This document shows positions 17,267 through 26,216 of a stretch of DNA of 64,000 nucleotides, piece after piece. The notes under the pieces were generated by a model. The model was not told the DNA's origin, made no database searches, and saw only the letters and a list, made by a program, of their open reading frames with translations. The stretch is from contig NZ_JAFICC010000005.1 of assembly GCF_017833415.1 (NCBI RefSeq), positions 62,001 through 126,000 on the forward strand, written 5' to 3'. Both the position numbers and the translations under genes were made by a program. This stretch comes from Flavobacterium sp. 1355 (GTDB lineage: Bacteria; Bacteroidota; Bacteroidia; Flavobacteriales; Flavobacteriaceae). The number at the start of each line of letters is the position of its first letter. Positions within the stretch are counted from its first letter, which is position 1.

Positions 17267-19240
17267 ATGAAAAATAAATTATTAAAATCAATTTTTGCCA
17301 TTGCCTTAGGCTGTGCCTTCTTTGTTTCCTGCAAGCCCAAGGATTCCAGCGATACTGTCGATGGTGATGCTGCCCAAAAAGTCTACGTTGCTCCGGGTAA
17401 GTATGATGAGTTCTACAATTTTGTATCTGGGGGCTTCAGCGGTCAGGTGAGTGTTTACGGACTTCCTAGCGGTAGATTGTTAAGAGTCATGCCGGTGTTC
17501 TCCGAAGATCCACAAAGTGGCTATGGTTACAGTGAAGAAACTAAAGCCATGCTGAATACTTCGCATGGTTATGTGCCATGGGATGATCAGCATCATTTAG
17601 ATTTATCTCAAACCAACGGAGAAGTTGACGGGCGCTGGCTTTTTGCCAATGCCAATAATACGCCAAGAATTGCCCGTATTGACCTGAAAACTTTTAAAAC
17701 GGCTGAGATAATCGAGCTTCCAAATTGTGGAGGAAACCATTCTTCTCCTTTTATCACACAAAACACAGAGTATATTGTGGGGGCAAGCCGTTTTAGCGTT
17801 CCTGCAGATAATGACGATGGCGATGTGCCAATTAATACTTATAAGAAAAACTTTAAAGGGCACCTTAGTTTTGTAAAAGTGGGTAAAGAAGGAGAGTTGG
17901 ATCTTGCTTTTCAGATCGTAACTCCGGGAGTTAATTTTGATCTAAGCCATCCGGGAAAAAAAGAATCTCACGGTTGGTTCTTTTTCTCCTGTTATAACAC
18001 TGAACAGGCCAATACCCTGCTTGAGGTAAACGCTTCTAAAAATGATAAGGATTTTATCATGGCCGTCAATTGGAAAAAAGCTGAAGAATATATTAAAGCC
18101 GGGAAAGGAAAACGCGTGCCGGCAAATTATGTTCATAATACCTGGGATGAGAAAACCCAAACGGCTAAATCAGAGACCAAGAAAGAAGTATTGATTCTGG
18201 ATGCTGCTGAACTGAAAGATATCTGTTATATGATTCCCTGCCCTAAATCTCCACATGGTTGTGATATTGATCCAACAGGCGAATATATTGTTGGAAGTGG
18301 AAAACTGGCAGCTCTTATACCTGTATTTAGTTTTACGAAACTGAAAAATGCTATTGCCAAAAAACAATTTGATGGTAATTATGCCGGAATACCTGTCGTT
18401 AAGTATGAGGCTGCTCTTCATGGAGAAGTTCAAAAACCGGGATTAGGACCGCTTCATACCGAATTTGACGGAAAAGGGAATGCATACACTACAATGTTTG
18501 TATCTTCAGAAGTAGTAAAATGGAGCATAAAAGATTTGAAAGTTTTAGACAGAAAAGCCACCTATTATTCGCCAGGGCATTTAATGATTCCGGGAGGCAA
18601 TACAGAGAAACCATTTGGAAAATATATGGTGGTTTACAATAAAATTACGAAAGACCGATTTTTGCCTACCGGGCCCGAATTAGCGCAAAGTGCACAATTA
18701 TTTGATATTAGCGGAGATAAAATGAAGCTTTTATTGGATTATCCGACCATTGGAGAGCCACATTACGCGCAAGGTATACCAGCTGATAAAATACGTAATA
18801 ACGGTCAGCTAAAGTATTACAAAATGGCTGATAATCTTCATCCGTACGCATCTAAAGGTGAAAAGGAAACCAAAGTGGTTCGGGAGGGTAGTAAAGTACA
18901 TGTTTATATGACTTGTATCCGTTCACATTTTGCTCCGGATAACATTGAAGGTATACAAATAGGGGATGAAGTTTATTTTCACGTTACCAATTTGGAACAA
19001 GATTGGGACGTTCCTCACGGATTTGCTATAAAAGGGGCAAATACAGCAGAGCTGCTCATTATGCCAGGAGAAACGATTACACTGAAATGGGTTCCTCAGA
19101 AAAAAGGAATTTTCCCATTTTACTGCACGGATTTCTGCAGTGCACTGCATCAGGAAATGCAGGGTTATGTTAGAGTTTCACCTGCAGGAAGTAATGTTCC
19201 AATTACCTACAGTTTGGGCACTAATTTACCAAAGGAATAA
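17267..19240 (+). CDS. nosZ: Nitrous oxide reductase, clade II (Sec-exported)
   Basis: Reduces N2O to N2 with the CuZ and CuA centres. The 657-residue protein lacks a twin-arginine signal and instead has a lipoprotein-like Sec signal (CAFFVSCKPKD), the mark of clade II. The beta-propeller carries CuZ-type histidines (DDQHHLDLS, GGNHSSPF, SPHGCDIDP, LGPLHTEFD). The C-terminal cupredoxin domain (about 545-650) has the CuA ligands H in WDVPHGFA and the C620-x3-C624-x3-H628-x2-M631 motif CTDFCSALHQEM. All expected ligands seem present, so the enzyme should be functional. Confidence 0.97.
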   Translation: MKNKLLKSIFAIALGCAFFVSCKPKDSSDTVDGDAAQKVYVAPGKYDEFYNFVSGGFSGQVSVYGLPSGRLLRVMPVFSEDPQSGYGYSEETKAMLNTSHGYVPWDDQHHLDLSQTNGEVDGRWLFANANNTPRIARIDLKTFKTAEIIELPNCGGNHSSPFITQNTEYIVGASRFSVPADNDDGDVPINTYKKNFKGHLSFVKVGKEGELDLAFQIVTPGVNFDLSHPGKKESHGWFFFSCYNTEQANTLLEVNASKNDKDFIMAVNWKKAEEYIKAGKGKRVPANYVHNTWDEKTQTAKSETKKEVLILDAAELKDICYMIPCPKSPHGCDIDPTGEYIVGSGKLAALIPVFSFTKLKNAIAKKQFDGNYAGIPVVKYEAALHGEVQKPGLGPLHTEFDGKGNAYTTMFVSSEVVKWSIKDLKVLDRKATYYSPGHLMIPGGNTEKPFGKYMVVYNKITKDRFLPTGPELAQSAQLFDISGDKMKLLLDYPTIGEPHYAQGIPADKIRNNGQLKYYKMADNLHPYASKGEKETKVVREGSKVHVYMTCIRSHFAPDNIEGIQIGDEVYFHVTNLEQDWDVPHGFAIKGANTAELLIMPGETITLKWVPQKKGIFPFYCTDFCSALHQEMQGYVRVSPAGSNVPITYSLGTNLPKE

Positions 19241-19255
19241 CTAATAACCAGTGAA

Positions 19256-19284
19256 GGGGACAAAGTTTTCTTTGTTCCCTTTTT
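19256..19284 (+). terminator. Terminator or attenuator between nosZ and nosL
   Basis: GGGGACAAAG-TTTT-CTTTGTTCCC, a 10-bp stem with one wobble pair, then TTTTT. It lies 16 bp after the nosZ stop and 12 bp before the next gene. No separate promoter for nosLDFY is obvious, so partial read-through would give more nosZ than assembly-factor transcript. Confidence 0.7.
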
Positions 19285-19296
19285 ATTTGAATCATC

Positions 19297-20301
19297 ATGA
19301 AAAATAAAATACTTTCAATTTTTTCAAGAGCAGTACTTTTTGTGTGTGGCTTTCTGCTAGTAGGATCCATTTTTGTCCCCATGTGGAAAATTGAACTTAC
19401 TGCTCCACAGTATCCTGAAGGTTTAGTTTTAAAGCTTCACGCCACAAAAATTGCAGGGGATGTAGATATCATCAACGGATTGAATCATTATATAGGCATG
19501 AAAACCCTTCATACCGAAGACTTTATAGAGTTTAAAATACTGCCTTATATTTTAGGAATGTTTGGTATCATTGCATTAAGCTGTTCCTTTTATGCTAAGC
19601 GAAATACCCTGTATATATTCTTTTTTTCTTTTGTGCTTTTCGGAGTTTTAGCCGCTATCGATTTTTACAGATGGAATTACGACTACGGTCATAATCTAGA
19701 CCCGAATGCTGCCATACGGGTTCCTGGTATGGCATACCAGCCTCCATTACTGGGTTATAAACAGTTATTGAATTTTGGTGCTTATTCTATACCTGATATA
19801 GGTGGATGGATGCTCATTACAGTGGGTGTCCTGCTTTTTCTGGCTATAATTAAAGAGAAAAAGTCAGCTTTAGGATTTAATAAATTTTTAAGCGTTTTGT
19901 TTATTATTTCATTTCTTTTTTCATGCTCAGGAGATAAACCAATTCCTATTAAAATAAATGCAGACAATTGTGAGTATTGTAAAATGGGAATCAGTGACGG
20001 GAAATATGGCGCAGAGATTATTACTCGAAAAGGGCGGGCTTATAAGTTTGATGATATTGCCTGTATGGCCAACTATTGTAAAGAACATCCAGAGATGAAG
20101 GTTAAGAGCTATTATGTACATGATTATACAAGGGAGAATGAACTAATTCTGGCAGAAAAAGCTTTTTTTATTTCAGGCGGTACAATAAAAAGCCCCATGC
20201 ATGGTAATGTAGCCGCATTCTCAAATAAAAGCCAATCAAAGGCGTTTGAAGCAGAATCAAAGGGAACAGAGATCGAATGGAGATCAATTCTAGAAAAATA
20301 A
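19297..20301 (+). CDS. nosL: Membrane domain fused to NosL copper chaperone
   Basis: A two-part protein of 334 residues. Residues 1-190 hold about four membrane helices with an extracytoplasmic loop carrying GLNHYIGMKTLHTEDF. From about 195 a second signal-like helix ends in a lipobox (IISFLFSCSGDKP, near 205-217), then a NosL domain with the Cu site CEYCKMGISD and DDIACMANYC. NosL delivers copper for NosZ maturation; the four-helix part occurs beside nosL in clade II operons. Here both are a single frame, with the lipobox now internal. The fusion could be genuine or the product of a lost stop codon. Confidence 0.85.
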   Translation: MKNKILSIFSRAVLFVCGFLLVGSIFVPMWKIELTAPQYPEGLVLKLHATKIAGDVDIINGLNHYIGMKTLHTEDFIEFKILPYILGMFGIIALSCSFYAKRNTLYIFFFSFVLFGVLAAIDFYRWNYDYGHNLDPNAAIRVPGMAYQPPLLGYKQLLNFGAYSIPDIGGWMLITVGVLLFLAIIKEKKSALGFNKFLSVLFIISFLFSCSGDKPIPIKINADNCEYCKMGISDGKYGAEIITRKGRAYKFDDIACMANYCKEHPEMKVKSYYVHDYTRENELILAEKAFFISGGTIKSPMHGNVAAFSNKSQSKAFEAESKGTEIEWRSILEK

Positions 20302-20335
20302 TTTTAGGGGAAAAGCTAATTACAATCAATTAAAC

Positions 20336-21568
20336 ATGAAAATACTTCTCTGTCTTTGCTTCTCATTTTTTTTAACCTGTCTTCATTCGCAAAAAATTGA
20401 AGTAGGGAAAAACAGAGCCATAAAAACCATAAAAAAAGCGATACAACTGGCCAATCCCGGCGATACAGTGTTGGTTCACTATGGTGTTTATAGGGAAGGG
20501 AACATAGTGCTGGAAAAAAAAATAATACTGCAGGGAATTGGCTTTCCTATTCTCGATGGACAAAAAAAATACGAAGTGGTCTCTATCAAAGCCGATAGTG
20601 TAACCATTGCAGGTTTTAAAGTCATAAATTCAGGGTATGCCTCCCTGAATGATCCCTGTGGTATTAAAATATATAACAAAACAGGGGTTACGATAAAAGG
20701 AAATATTCTGGAGAATAATTTTTTTGGTATTTATGTTCAAAAAGGAATTGGCTGTATTATAAAAAATAACACCATACAAGCCCATCAGAAACAAGAGCAG
20801 CGTATAGGAAATGGCATTCATTGCTGGAAAAGCGAAAACCTGCAAATTGTTGGAAACCAAGTCTCAGGACATCGAGACGGTATTTACTTTGAATTTGTGT
20901 CTAATTCCATTATTTGGCGAAACATCTCAAAGAGTAATATTCGATACGGACTTCATTTTATGTTTTCTAATGATGATTCGTACATCTCGAATGTGTTTAA
21001 AAATAATGGGGCAGGAGTGGCAGTCATGTTTACCAAAAATGTAAGAATGTTCAATAATTATTTTGCAGAAAACTGGGGAGACGCCGCTTATGGTTTGTTG
21101 CTAAAAGAAATTTCAGACAGTTATATCATTGGAAACAAATTCATCCGCAATACTTCCGGAATTTATATGGAAGGTGCCAGCCGTGTCACCCTCTCAAAAA
21201 ATATTTTTAGAGATAATGGGTGGGGCATGAAAATTCAGGCAAGCTGTATGGAGAACGAGATTTTCTTTAATAATTTTATAGCCAATACATTTGATATAAG
21301 CACCAACGGCAGTTTAGTTCTCAACTATTTCCATAATAATTATTGGGATAAATACGAAGGTTATGACCTTAATAGGGACGGGATTGGAGATGTACCTTTT
21401 CATCCTTTGAGCCTTTTTGCCGTGCTTACAGAAAACAATCCCTCGGCAATGCTGCTATTCAGGAGCTTTATGATAACGCTTCTTGATAAGTCAGAAAAGA
21501 TTCTGCCAAGTATTACCCCGGATAATTTTGTCGATGAAACTCCCGAAATAAAATCTCTTACATTATGA
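20336..21568 (+). CDS. nosD: NosD periplasmic copper-site maturation protein
   Basis: The 410-residue protein has a signal peptide (SFFLTCLHSQ) and a right-handed parallel beta-helix built from repeated G-N-x-(I/V)-x-x-N turns, as in VTIKGNILENNFFGIYV and RMFNNYFAENWGDAAYG. It works with the NosFY transporter to assemble CuZ on NosZ. The 3' end overlaps nosF by 4 bp (ATGA). Length is normal for the family. Confidence 0.95.
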   Translation: MKILLCLCFSFFLTCLHSQKIEVGKNRAIKTIKKAIQLANPGDTVLVHYGVYREGNIVLEKKIILQGIGFPILDGQKKYEVVSIKADSVTIAGFKVINSGYASLNDPCGIKIYNKTGVTIKGNILENNFFGIYVQKGIGCIIKNNTIQAHQKQEQRIGNGIHCWKSENLQIVGNQVSGHRDGIYFEFVSNSIIWRNISKSNIRYGLHFMFSNDDSYISNVFKNNGAGVAVMFTKNVRMFNNYFAENWGDAAYGLLLKEISDSYIIGNKFIRNTSGIYMEGASRVTLSKNIFRDNGWGMKIQASCMENEIFFNNFIANTFDISTNGSLVLNYFHNNYWDKYEGYDLNRDGIGDVPFHPLSLFAVLTENNPSAMLLFRSFMITLLDKSEKILPSITPDNFVDETPEIKSLTL

Positions 21569-22287
21569 TTGTTTTGCAAAATATAAACAAAAAATTTGGC
21601 AAGCTTCAGGTATTGCAGAATTTGAATCTGAAATTTAACGCAGGGGAATGTATTGCACTTATTGGCCCAAATGGTTGTGGAAAAACGACCTTGATAAAAT
21701 GCATCCTCGGAATGGTTTTGCCTGACAGCGGCGATATTTTATTCAAAGGAGAATCTATTCTAAGAAAGTTTGAATATAGAAATAATATTGGCTATATGCC
21801 TCAAATAGGCCGGTATCCTGACCATATGACTATAGGCCAAATTATTGCCATGATCAAGCAAATCAGGAATTCGAAAGCCATTCTGGATGAAGATTTAGTT
21901 AGAGCTTTTAAACTTGATAAGATGGATGATAAACAAATGCGTACACTCTCAGGCGGAACAACCCAAAAGGTAAGTGCAACATTAGCCTTTCTCTTTAACC
22001 CTGATGTCCTTATACTTGATGAGCCAACTGCAGGATTGGATCCCTTGGCATCAGAAATACTGAAGGAGAAAATTATTAAAGAAAAGCAAAAGGGGAAATT
22101 AATTTTGATAACCTCTCATTTACTAAGTGAACTTGATGATATGATTACCCAGATTATTTTTATGCAGGAAGGTAAAGTGCATTTTCATAAAAATATAAAA
22201 GAACTGCTTGAATCAACGGGTGAAAACAAAATTTCAAAAGCCATATCTAAAATTTTAAAAGAAAAGGATTATGAACAGGATCATTAA
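21565..22287 (+). CDS. nosF: NosF ABC transporter ATPase
   Basis: A 240-residue ABC ATPase with Walker A GPNGCGKTT (about 34-42), Q-loop GYMPQ, signature LSGGTTQKVS, Walker B VLILDEPTAG and the H-loop SHLL. It partners NosY and NosD in CuZ assembly, reportedly supplying a sulfur species or energy for copper insertion. Its start is inside the nosD stop and its end overlaps nosY by 17 bp, so the three are tightly coupled. Confidence 0.95.
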   Translation: MIVLQNINKKFGKLQVLQNLNLKFNAGECIALIGPNGCGKTTLIKCILGMVLPDSGDILFKGESILRKFEYRNNIGYMPQIGRYPDHMTIGQIIAMIKQIRNSKAILDEDLVRAFKLDKMDDKQMRTLSGGTTQKVSATLAFLFNPDVLILDEPTAGLDPLASEILKEKIIKEKQKGKLILITSHLLSELDDMITQIIFMQEGKVHFHKNIKELLESTGENKISKAISKILKEKDYEQDH

Positions 22288-23038
22288 ATTTGTATTGTTG
22301 GATATTCTTAAAAATAAAATCGTACTGAGTTACACTTTTATTTTGGCCTTACTCTGCTGGGGATCTTTTGGTCTGGAAGATAATTCTGCTAAAGGCCTGC
22401 TGACAATTTTGAATGTTATTTTATTTACTGTTCCACTAGTTTCGATACTTTTTTCTACCATATATCTTTATAACAGTTCTGAATTTATTGAACTCTTGCT
22501 CAGTCAGCCATTAAGACGAAAGAAAATATGGATCAGTTTGTTTGCCGGGCTTTCTATTGCAATGGTTTTGGCCTTTTTACTGGGTGCGGGAATCCCTCTT
22601 CTAATTAACGCGCCGAATGCTTCAGGTATTATGATGCTTTTGTCAGGATGTTTAATTTCAGCTGTTTTTGTGTCCTTAGCTTTTTTGGGCTGTATTTTGA
22701 CTCGTGATAAAGCAAAAGGAATCGGCATAGCGATTATGTTTTGGATTTATTTTGCGATACTATTTGACGCATTTGTTTTATTTCTGTTGTTTCAGTTTGC
22801 CCAATATCCTATTGAGGAAGCAATGGTGGGGGTAACGGCCTTAAGTCCGATAGACCTTGCGCGCATTCAAATCCTTTTACATCTTGATCAGTCAGCTATG
22901 ATGGGTTACACAGGCGCAATTTTTAAAGATTTTTTTGGGACAACGATTGGATTGATTATCTCTTTTTTGCTATTGATTTTATGGATTGCAATACCTTTTT
23001 TTATTTCAGTTAGAAAATTTAATAAAAAAGATCTTTAA
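22271..23038 (+). CDS. nosY: NosY ABC transporter permease
   Basis: A 255-residue integral membrane protein with six predicted helices, beginning IIKFVLLDILKNKIVLSYTF and containing the NosY-typical LLSQPLRRKKIWISLFAGLS in the first cytoplasmic loop. It forms the membrane part of NosFY. It starts within nosF and ends 24 bp before the globin gene. Confidence 0.93.
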   Translation: MNRIIKFVLLDILKNKIVLSYTFILALLCWGSFGLEDNSAKGLLTILNVILFTVPLVSILFSTIYLYNSSEFIELLLSQPLRRKKIWISLFAGLSIAMVLAFLLGAGIPLLINAPNASGIMMLLSGCLISAVFVSLAFLGCILTRDKAKGIGIAIMFWIYFAILFDAFVLFLLFQFAQYPIEEAMVGVTALSPIDLARIQILLHLDQSAMMGYTGAIFKDFFGTTIGLIISFLLLILWIAIPFFISVRKFNKKDL

Positions 23039-23061
23039 CGATTAATATTTAATACCAGATT

Positions 23062-23445
23062 ATGAAGGAGAAGATAAAAACAGATATTAAAAACAGACAG
23101 GATATCAAAATATTGGTCGATGCTTTTTATGGTAAGGTTCAGACAGATCCTATTATCGGATACTTATTTACCAAAGTAGCGAATGTTAATTGGGAAAAGC
23201 ATCTTCCAATCATGTATGATTTTTGGGATAATATCCTTTTTCATTCCGGAAATTTTGAAGGAAACCCGATGATGAAGCATCGGGTTTTAAATCAGAAAAG
23301 CCCCTTAACTGAAACTCATTTTAAACATTGGAATAAGTTGTGGAAAAAGACTGTTGATGATTTATTTGAAGGGACAAAAGCATCAGAGGTAAAGATTAGA
23401 GCTCAGAGTATTTCTAAAATGATGATGAATAAAGTGATAGAATAG
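23062..23445 (+). CDS. Group III truncated haemoglobin
   Basis: The 127-residue protein matches the TrHb3 family: DAFYGKVQTDPIIGYLF, then HLPIMYDFWDNILFHSGNFEGNPM, and HFKHWNKLWKKTVDDLF carrying the proximal-histidine region. Related globins bind NO and O2 in low-oxygen bacteria. As last gene of the nos operon, before a strong terminator, it may detoxify or scavenge NO near denitrification enzymes; that role is inferred from context. Confidence 0.9.
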   Translation: MKEKIKTDIKNRQDIKILVDAFYGKVQTDPIIGYLFTKVANVNWEKHLPIMYDFWDNILFHSGNFEGNPMMKHRVLNQKSPLTETHFKHWNKLWKKTVDDLFEGTKASEVKIRAQSISKMMMNKVIE

Positions 23446-23447
23446 CG

Positions 23448-23478
23448 AAACGGGAACCTTCAGGTTCCCGTTTTTTTT
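23448..23478 (+). terminator. Strong terminator of the nos operon
   Basis: AAACGGGAACC-TTCA-GGTTCCCGTTT, an 11-bp perfect stem followed by eight T, starting 3 bp after the globin stop. On the other strand the stem is followed by only three T, so it could weakly end minus-strand transcripts as well. Confidence 0.88.
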
Positions 23479-23522
23479 AAAATTAAATGCTACCAGAGCT
23501 TGAATTAATAATTTTGATTTAA
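23455..23522 (-). ncRNA. Candidate small RNA under an orphan Fnr-type site
   Basis: The minus-strand promoter at 23529-23573 has no gene in front of it; the first structure reached is the nos terminator hairpin, about 60 bp on. A transcript from about 23522 to 23455 would be a short RNA ending in that GC-rich hairpin. This rests only on promoter geometry and a hairpin with a poor U-tract, so it is a suggestion. Confidence 0.25.
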
Positions 23523-23528
23523 CCTAGG

Positions 23529-23573
23529 CAAAGAAATAAAAATGTTTGAAAAAAGTATATGACCTGAATCATA
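23529..23573 (-). promoter_or_regulatory. Orphan Fnr-type palindrome with minus-strand -7 element
   Basis: TATGAC-CTGA-ATCATA (23558-23573), one mismatch from consensus, lies between two convergent genes. TTTCTTTG on the minus strand (23536 to 23529, 7/8 to TAnnTTTG) ends 36.5 bp from the centre. The plus strand has no such element at that spacing. Confidence 0.45.
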
Positions 23574-23594
23574 TTTTGAAGTATTTGAGGAATT

Positions 23595-24224
23595 TTAATA
23601 AAATATTTTATGATCTATAATCTCTATTTTTTTTTTCTTGTTCATAATAGAAATTGTGCGGATGACCGTCTCCACACGCAAACCAGTGAAATCTGCAATT
23701 TCCTGGCGGGTGTAATGAATTTTTAATCTTTGATTTGGGGGAATGTTCTGCTGTTTTTTTAAATTATCCAGGAAATACTGCACCCGGTATTCCGGTTTAT
23801 GATTAATTATATTTTTTGAAAATACTATTTTATTGTAAATTCTCCAGGCAAAGACTTTTAATATTTTTGATTGGATTGTTGGATTTTCTTCAAGAAGTAA
23901 AAAGAAGTTGGCTTTTGAAAGTTTTAATAGTACACAATCTGTCTGCGCTACTGCTGAGGCTGGGTACGGCTGGTCAATGAAGAGCGGCGGTTCGCCAAAA
24001 CTACTTCCATTTTCAAAAATTCCTACTGTCAGATCTTTCCCGTCTTCATTGGTATAGGTCATTTTTACAGTCCCTTCCAGGATCTGATAGAAGTAAAGGG
24101 GAGGATCATTTTCATAAAATATGATAGAGTTTTTAGCTGTTTTTTTTGCAACAGCACCCCAGGTGAAGAGCAGATCTGTATCAATATCCATTTTTCTTAA
24201 ATTTATATGCAATAGATGATCCAA
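23595..24224 (-). CDS. Crp/Fnr-family transcription regulator without cysteine cluster
   Basis: The 209-residue protein has a cyclic-nucleotide-type beta-barrel (about 20-110, with YQILEGTVKMTY and ENGSSFGEPPLF), a dimer helix and a C-terminal helix-turn-helix (YTRQEIADFTGLRVETVIRT). It has a single cysteine (in TDCVLL), so it cannot hold an Fnr-type 4Fe-4S cluster; it resembles the DNR/NnrR style of NO-responsive regulators, some of which use heme. Recognition helix residues E-T-V-I-R replace Fnr's E-T-I-S-R. It sits between nos and hemN, convergent to the former and divergent from the latter. Likely a regulator of denitrification; signal unknown. Confidence 0.85.
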   Translation of the reverse strand: MDHLLHINLRKMDIDTDLLFTWGAVAKKTAKNSIIFYENDPPLYFYQILEGTVKMTYTNEDGKDLTVGIFENGSSFGEPPLFIDQPYPASAVAQTDCVLLKLSKANFFLLLEENPTIQSKILKVFAWRIYNKIVFSKNIINHKPEYRVQYFLDNLKKQQNIPPNQRLKIHYTRQEIADFTGLRVETVIRTISIMNKKKKIEIIDHKIFY

Positions 24225-24456
24225 AATATTTCATTATCCGAATCCAATGCCTGCAGTTATTATTGATTTTCATGCATTCTGAGGTGTTTGTTTTAAGCAA
24301 AGAAAAGAAATCAGAACCAGAAAAAATATGATAAATATTAGGTTTTGAAAGTTTTGCTGAATTTAGCTAAGCTTTTAAATTAAGATGTATAAAAAATATA
24401 TTTTAAACTTCAGCTGCAAGGTAATCTTTTGGAAATCATTGTGTAATCTCCAGGGT

Positions 24457-24501
24457 TATGATATTTATCATATTACTAAAACCGGATATGTCGGATATTT
24501 G
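24457..24501 (+). promoter_or_regulatory. Fnr-type palindrome and -7 element for hemN
   Basis: Perfect TATGAT-ATTT-ATCATA at 24457-24472; GATATTTG (24494-24501, 7/8) ends 36.5 bp from its centre. Transcription would start near 24508, giving a leader of about 90 bases before hemN. The remaining part of 24225-24456 holds no gene and presumably the promoter of the divergent regulator. Confidence 0.72.
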
Positions 24502-24599
24502 TAAAGTACTAGCAGAGATAATAGCTAAAAATAAGATTCATTTTCAATTAAAAAAAGATTGACTGTTTCATTTTCGTCCTAATTTCTAAAATTAAAATT

Positions 24600-25964
24600 A
24601 TGTCAAGATCTCTAATTCAAAAATATAATGTTCCCGGTCCCAGATATACCAGTTATCCAACTGTTCCGTATTGGAATGAAATACTTTTTTCAATAGAGCA
24701 ATGGAAGAATTCTTTTGAAAAATCATTAAAGGAAAGCAATTTACAAAATGGGATTAGCCTGTATATTCATTTGCCTTTTTGTGAAAGTTTGTGCACTTTT
24801 TGCGGATGCAACAAACGAATTACCAAAAATCATTCAGTAGAAGAAAAATACATCATGGCTGTTTTAAAGGAATGGAATATTTACTGTGGACTGTCTTGTG
24901 AAAGGCCAATCATAAAAGAAATTCACTTAGGCGGTGGAACTCCTACTTTTTTCTCATCAGATAATTTAGAAAAGCTTATAAACGGTATTTTTACGTCGGC
25001 CGATAGAGCTGAAAGCCATGAGTTCAGTTTTGAAGGCCATCCTAACAATACAACTTATGAGCAGCTTAAAAAATTACATAATTTAGGATTTCGCAGAGTA
25101 AGTTTTGGCGTCCAGGACTACGCGGAAAAAGTCCAGAAAGCCATTCACAGAATTCAGCCATTTCACAATGTGGCAAAAGTGACTTTTTGGGCAAAAGAAA
25201 TTGGTTACACCTCAATTGGACACGATATTATTTTTGGGTTGCCTTTTCAAACAATTGAAAACATTGTGGACACCATCGAAAAAACAAACTCTTTAAAACC
25301 AGATCGATTGGCATTTTACAGCTACGCGCACACGCCCTGGATTAAAGGAAATGGACAGCGTGGATTCAATGAAGCCGACCTTCCAAAAGACATTGAAAAA
25401 AGAACATTGTATGAAACAGGAAAAAACTTGCTTTCTCAAAACGGGTATCATGAAATTGGGATGGATCACTTTGCTTTAGCTTCTGATAGTTTGTATAAGG
25501 CTGGTCGTAATGGGGAATTGCACCGAAATTTTATGGGATATAGCTCGTCAAAAACCCAGCTAATGATTGGATTGGGAGTTTCAGCTATTAGTGACAGCTG
25601 GTATAGTTTTGCTCAAAATACAAAGAGATTGGAAGAATATTATCAACTATTGGAATCCGACCAACTTCCTGTAGTGAAAGGGCATATACTTGACAAGGAG
25701 GATTTAATTATTCGCAAACATATTCTCAATTTAACCTGTCAATTTGAAACTTCGTGGGATGATAAAGCCTTTTGCTTTGGCGAATTACAAAGTGTTTTGT
25801 CCGATTTAAGGGAGATGGTAAATGATAATCTGGTAATTATTGAAGGAAACAGAATTCAAATTACAGATGCAGGCAGACCTTTTGTTCGTAATATTTGTAT
25901 GGCTTTCGATCTGCATTTGAAAAGAAAATCTCCCCAAACTAATCTTTTTTCAATGACAGTTTAA
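24600..25964 (+). CDS. hemN: Oxygen-independent coproporphyrinogen III dehydrogenase
   Basis: Radical SAM enzyme turning coproporphyrinogen III into protoporphyrinogen IX without oxygen. The 454 residues begin with the HemN hallmark (YNVPGPRYTSYPTVPYW), contain the cluster motif C61-x3-C65-x2-C68 plus C70 (CESLCTFCGC), the SAM-binding GGGTPTF, and the HemW-excluding C-terminal region with GMDHFALASDSL. It supplies heme for the cytochromes and qNor during anaerobic growth. It is single-gene, with its own Fnr-type promoter. Confidence 0.95.
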   Translation: MSRSLIQKYNVPGPRYTSYPTVPYWNEILFSIEQWKNSFEKSLKESNLQNGISLYIHLPFCESLCTFCGCNKRITKNHSVEEKYIMAVLKEWNIYCGLSCERPIIKEIHLGGGTPTFFSSDNLEKLINGIFTSADRAESHEFSFEGHPNNTTYEQLKKLHNLGFRRVSFGVQDYAEKVQKAIHRIQPFHNVAKVTFWAKEIGYTSIGHDIIFGLPFQTIENIVDTIEKTNSLKPDRLAFYSYAHTPWIKGNGQRGFNEADLPKDIEKRTLYETGKNLLSQNGYHEIGMDHFALASDSLYKAGRNGELHRNFMGYSSSKTQLMIGLGVSAISDSWYSFAQNTKRLEEYYQLLESDQLPVVKGHILDKEDLIIRKHILNLTCQFETSWDDKAFCFGELQSVLSDLREMVNDNLVIIEGNRIQITDAGRPFVRNICMAFDLHLKRKSPQTNLFSMTV

Positions 25965-26172
25965 ACCTTTATTGGGATTCCTTGGACAAATTGACTCATA
26001 TCCTGAAATCTTCTAGGTATGCTGTTTATCAAACATGATATACTGACAGGTTGATTCGTTTAACTACTTTCTGGATTTAAGATCACATCGATATGCCCAG
26101 TAGCCACTGTATCAATCTTTAAAGAATAATTTTGCTGGAAAAGAAAATTATTAGAATTTTTCAAGTAATGTA

Positions 26173-26201
26173 TTGTAATGACTCTAATTATTTTACTTTT
26201 G
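26173..26201 (+). promoter_or_regulatory. Consensus Bacteroidota promoter of the FNR-like gene
   Basis: TTG (26173-26175), 18 bp, then TACTTTTG (26194-26201), an 8/8 match to TAnnTTTG. Transcription would begin near 26208, downstream of the first in-frame ATG at 26178, which decides the start at 26217. No palindrome is attached, so expression looks constitutive. Confidence 0.72.
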
Positions 26202-26216
26202 CAGCAAAAAATTACT

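Noticed and set aside
26027..26040. TATCA-AACA-TGATA palindrome upstream of the FNR-like gene
   Set aside because: The half-sites face the wrong way (everted), and no -7-like element lies 36.5 bp away. The gene has a full consensus promoter elsewhere.
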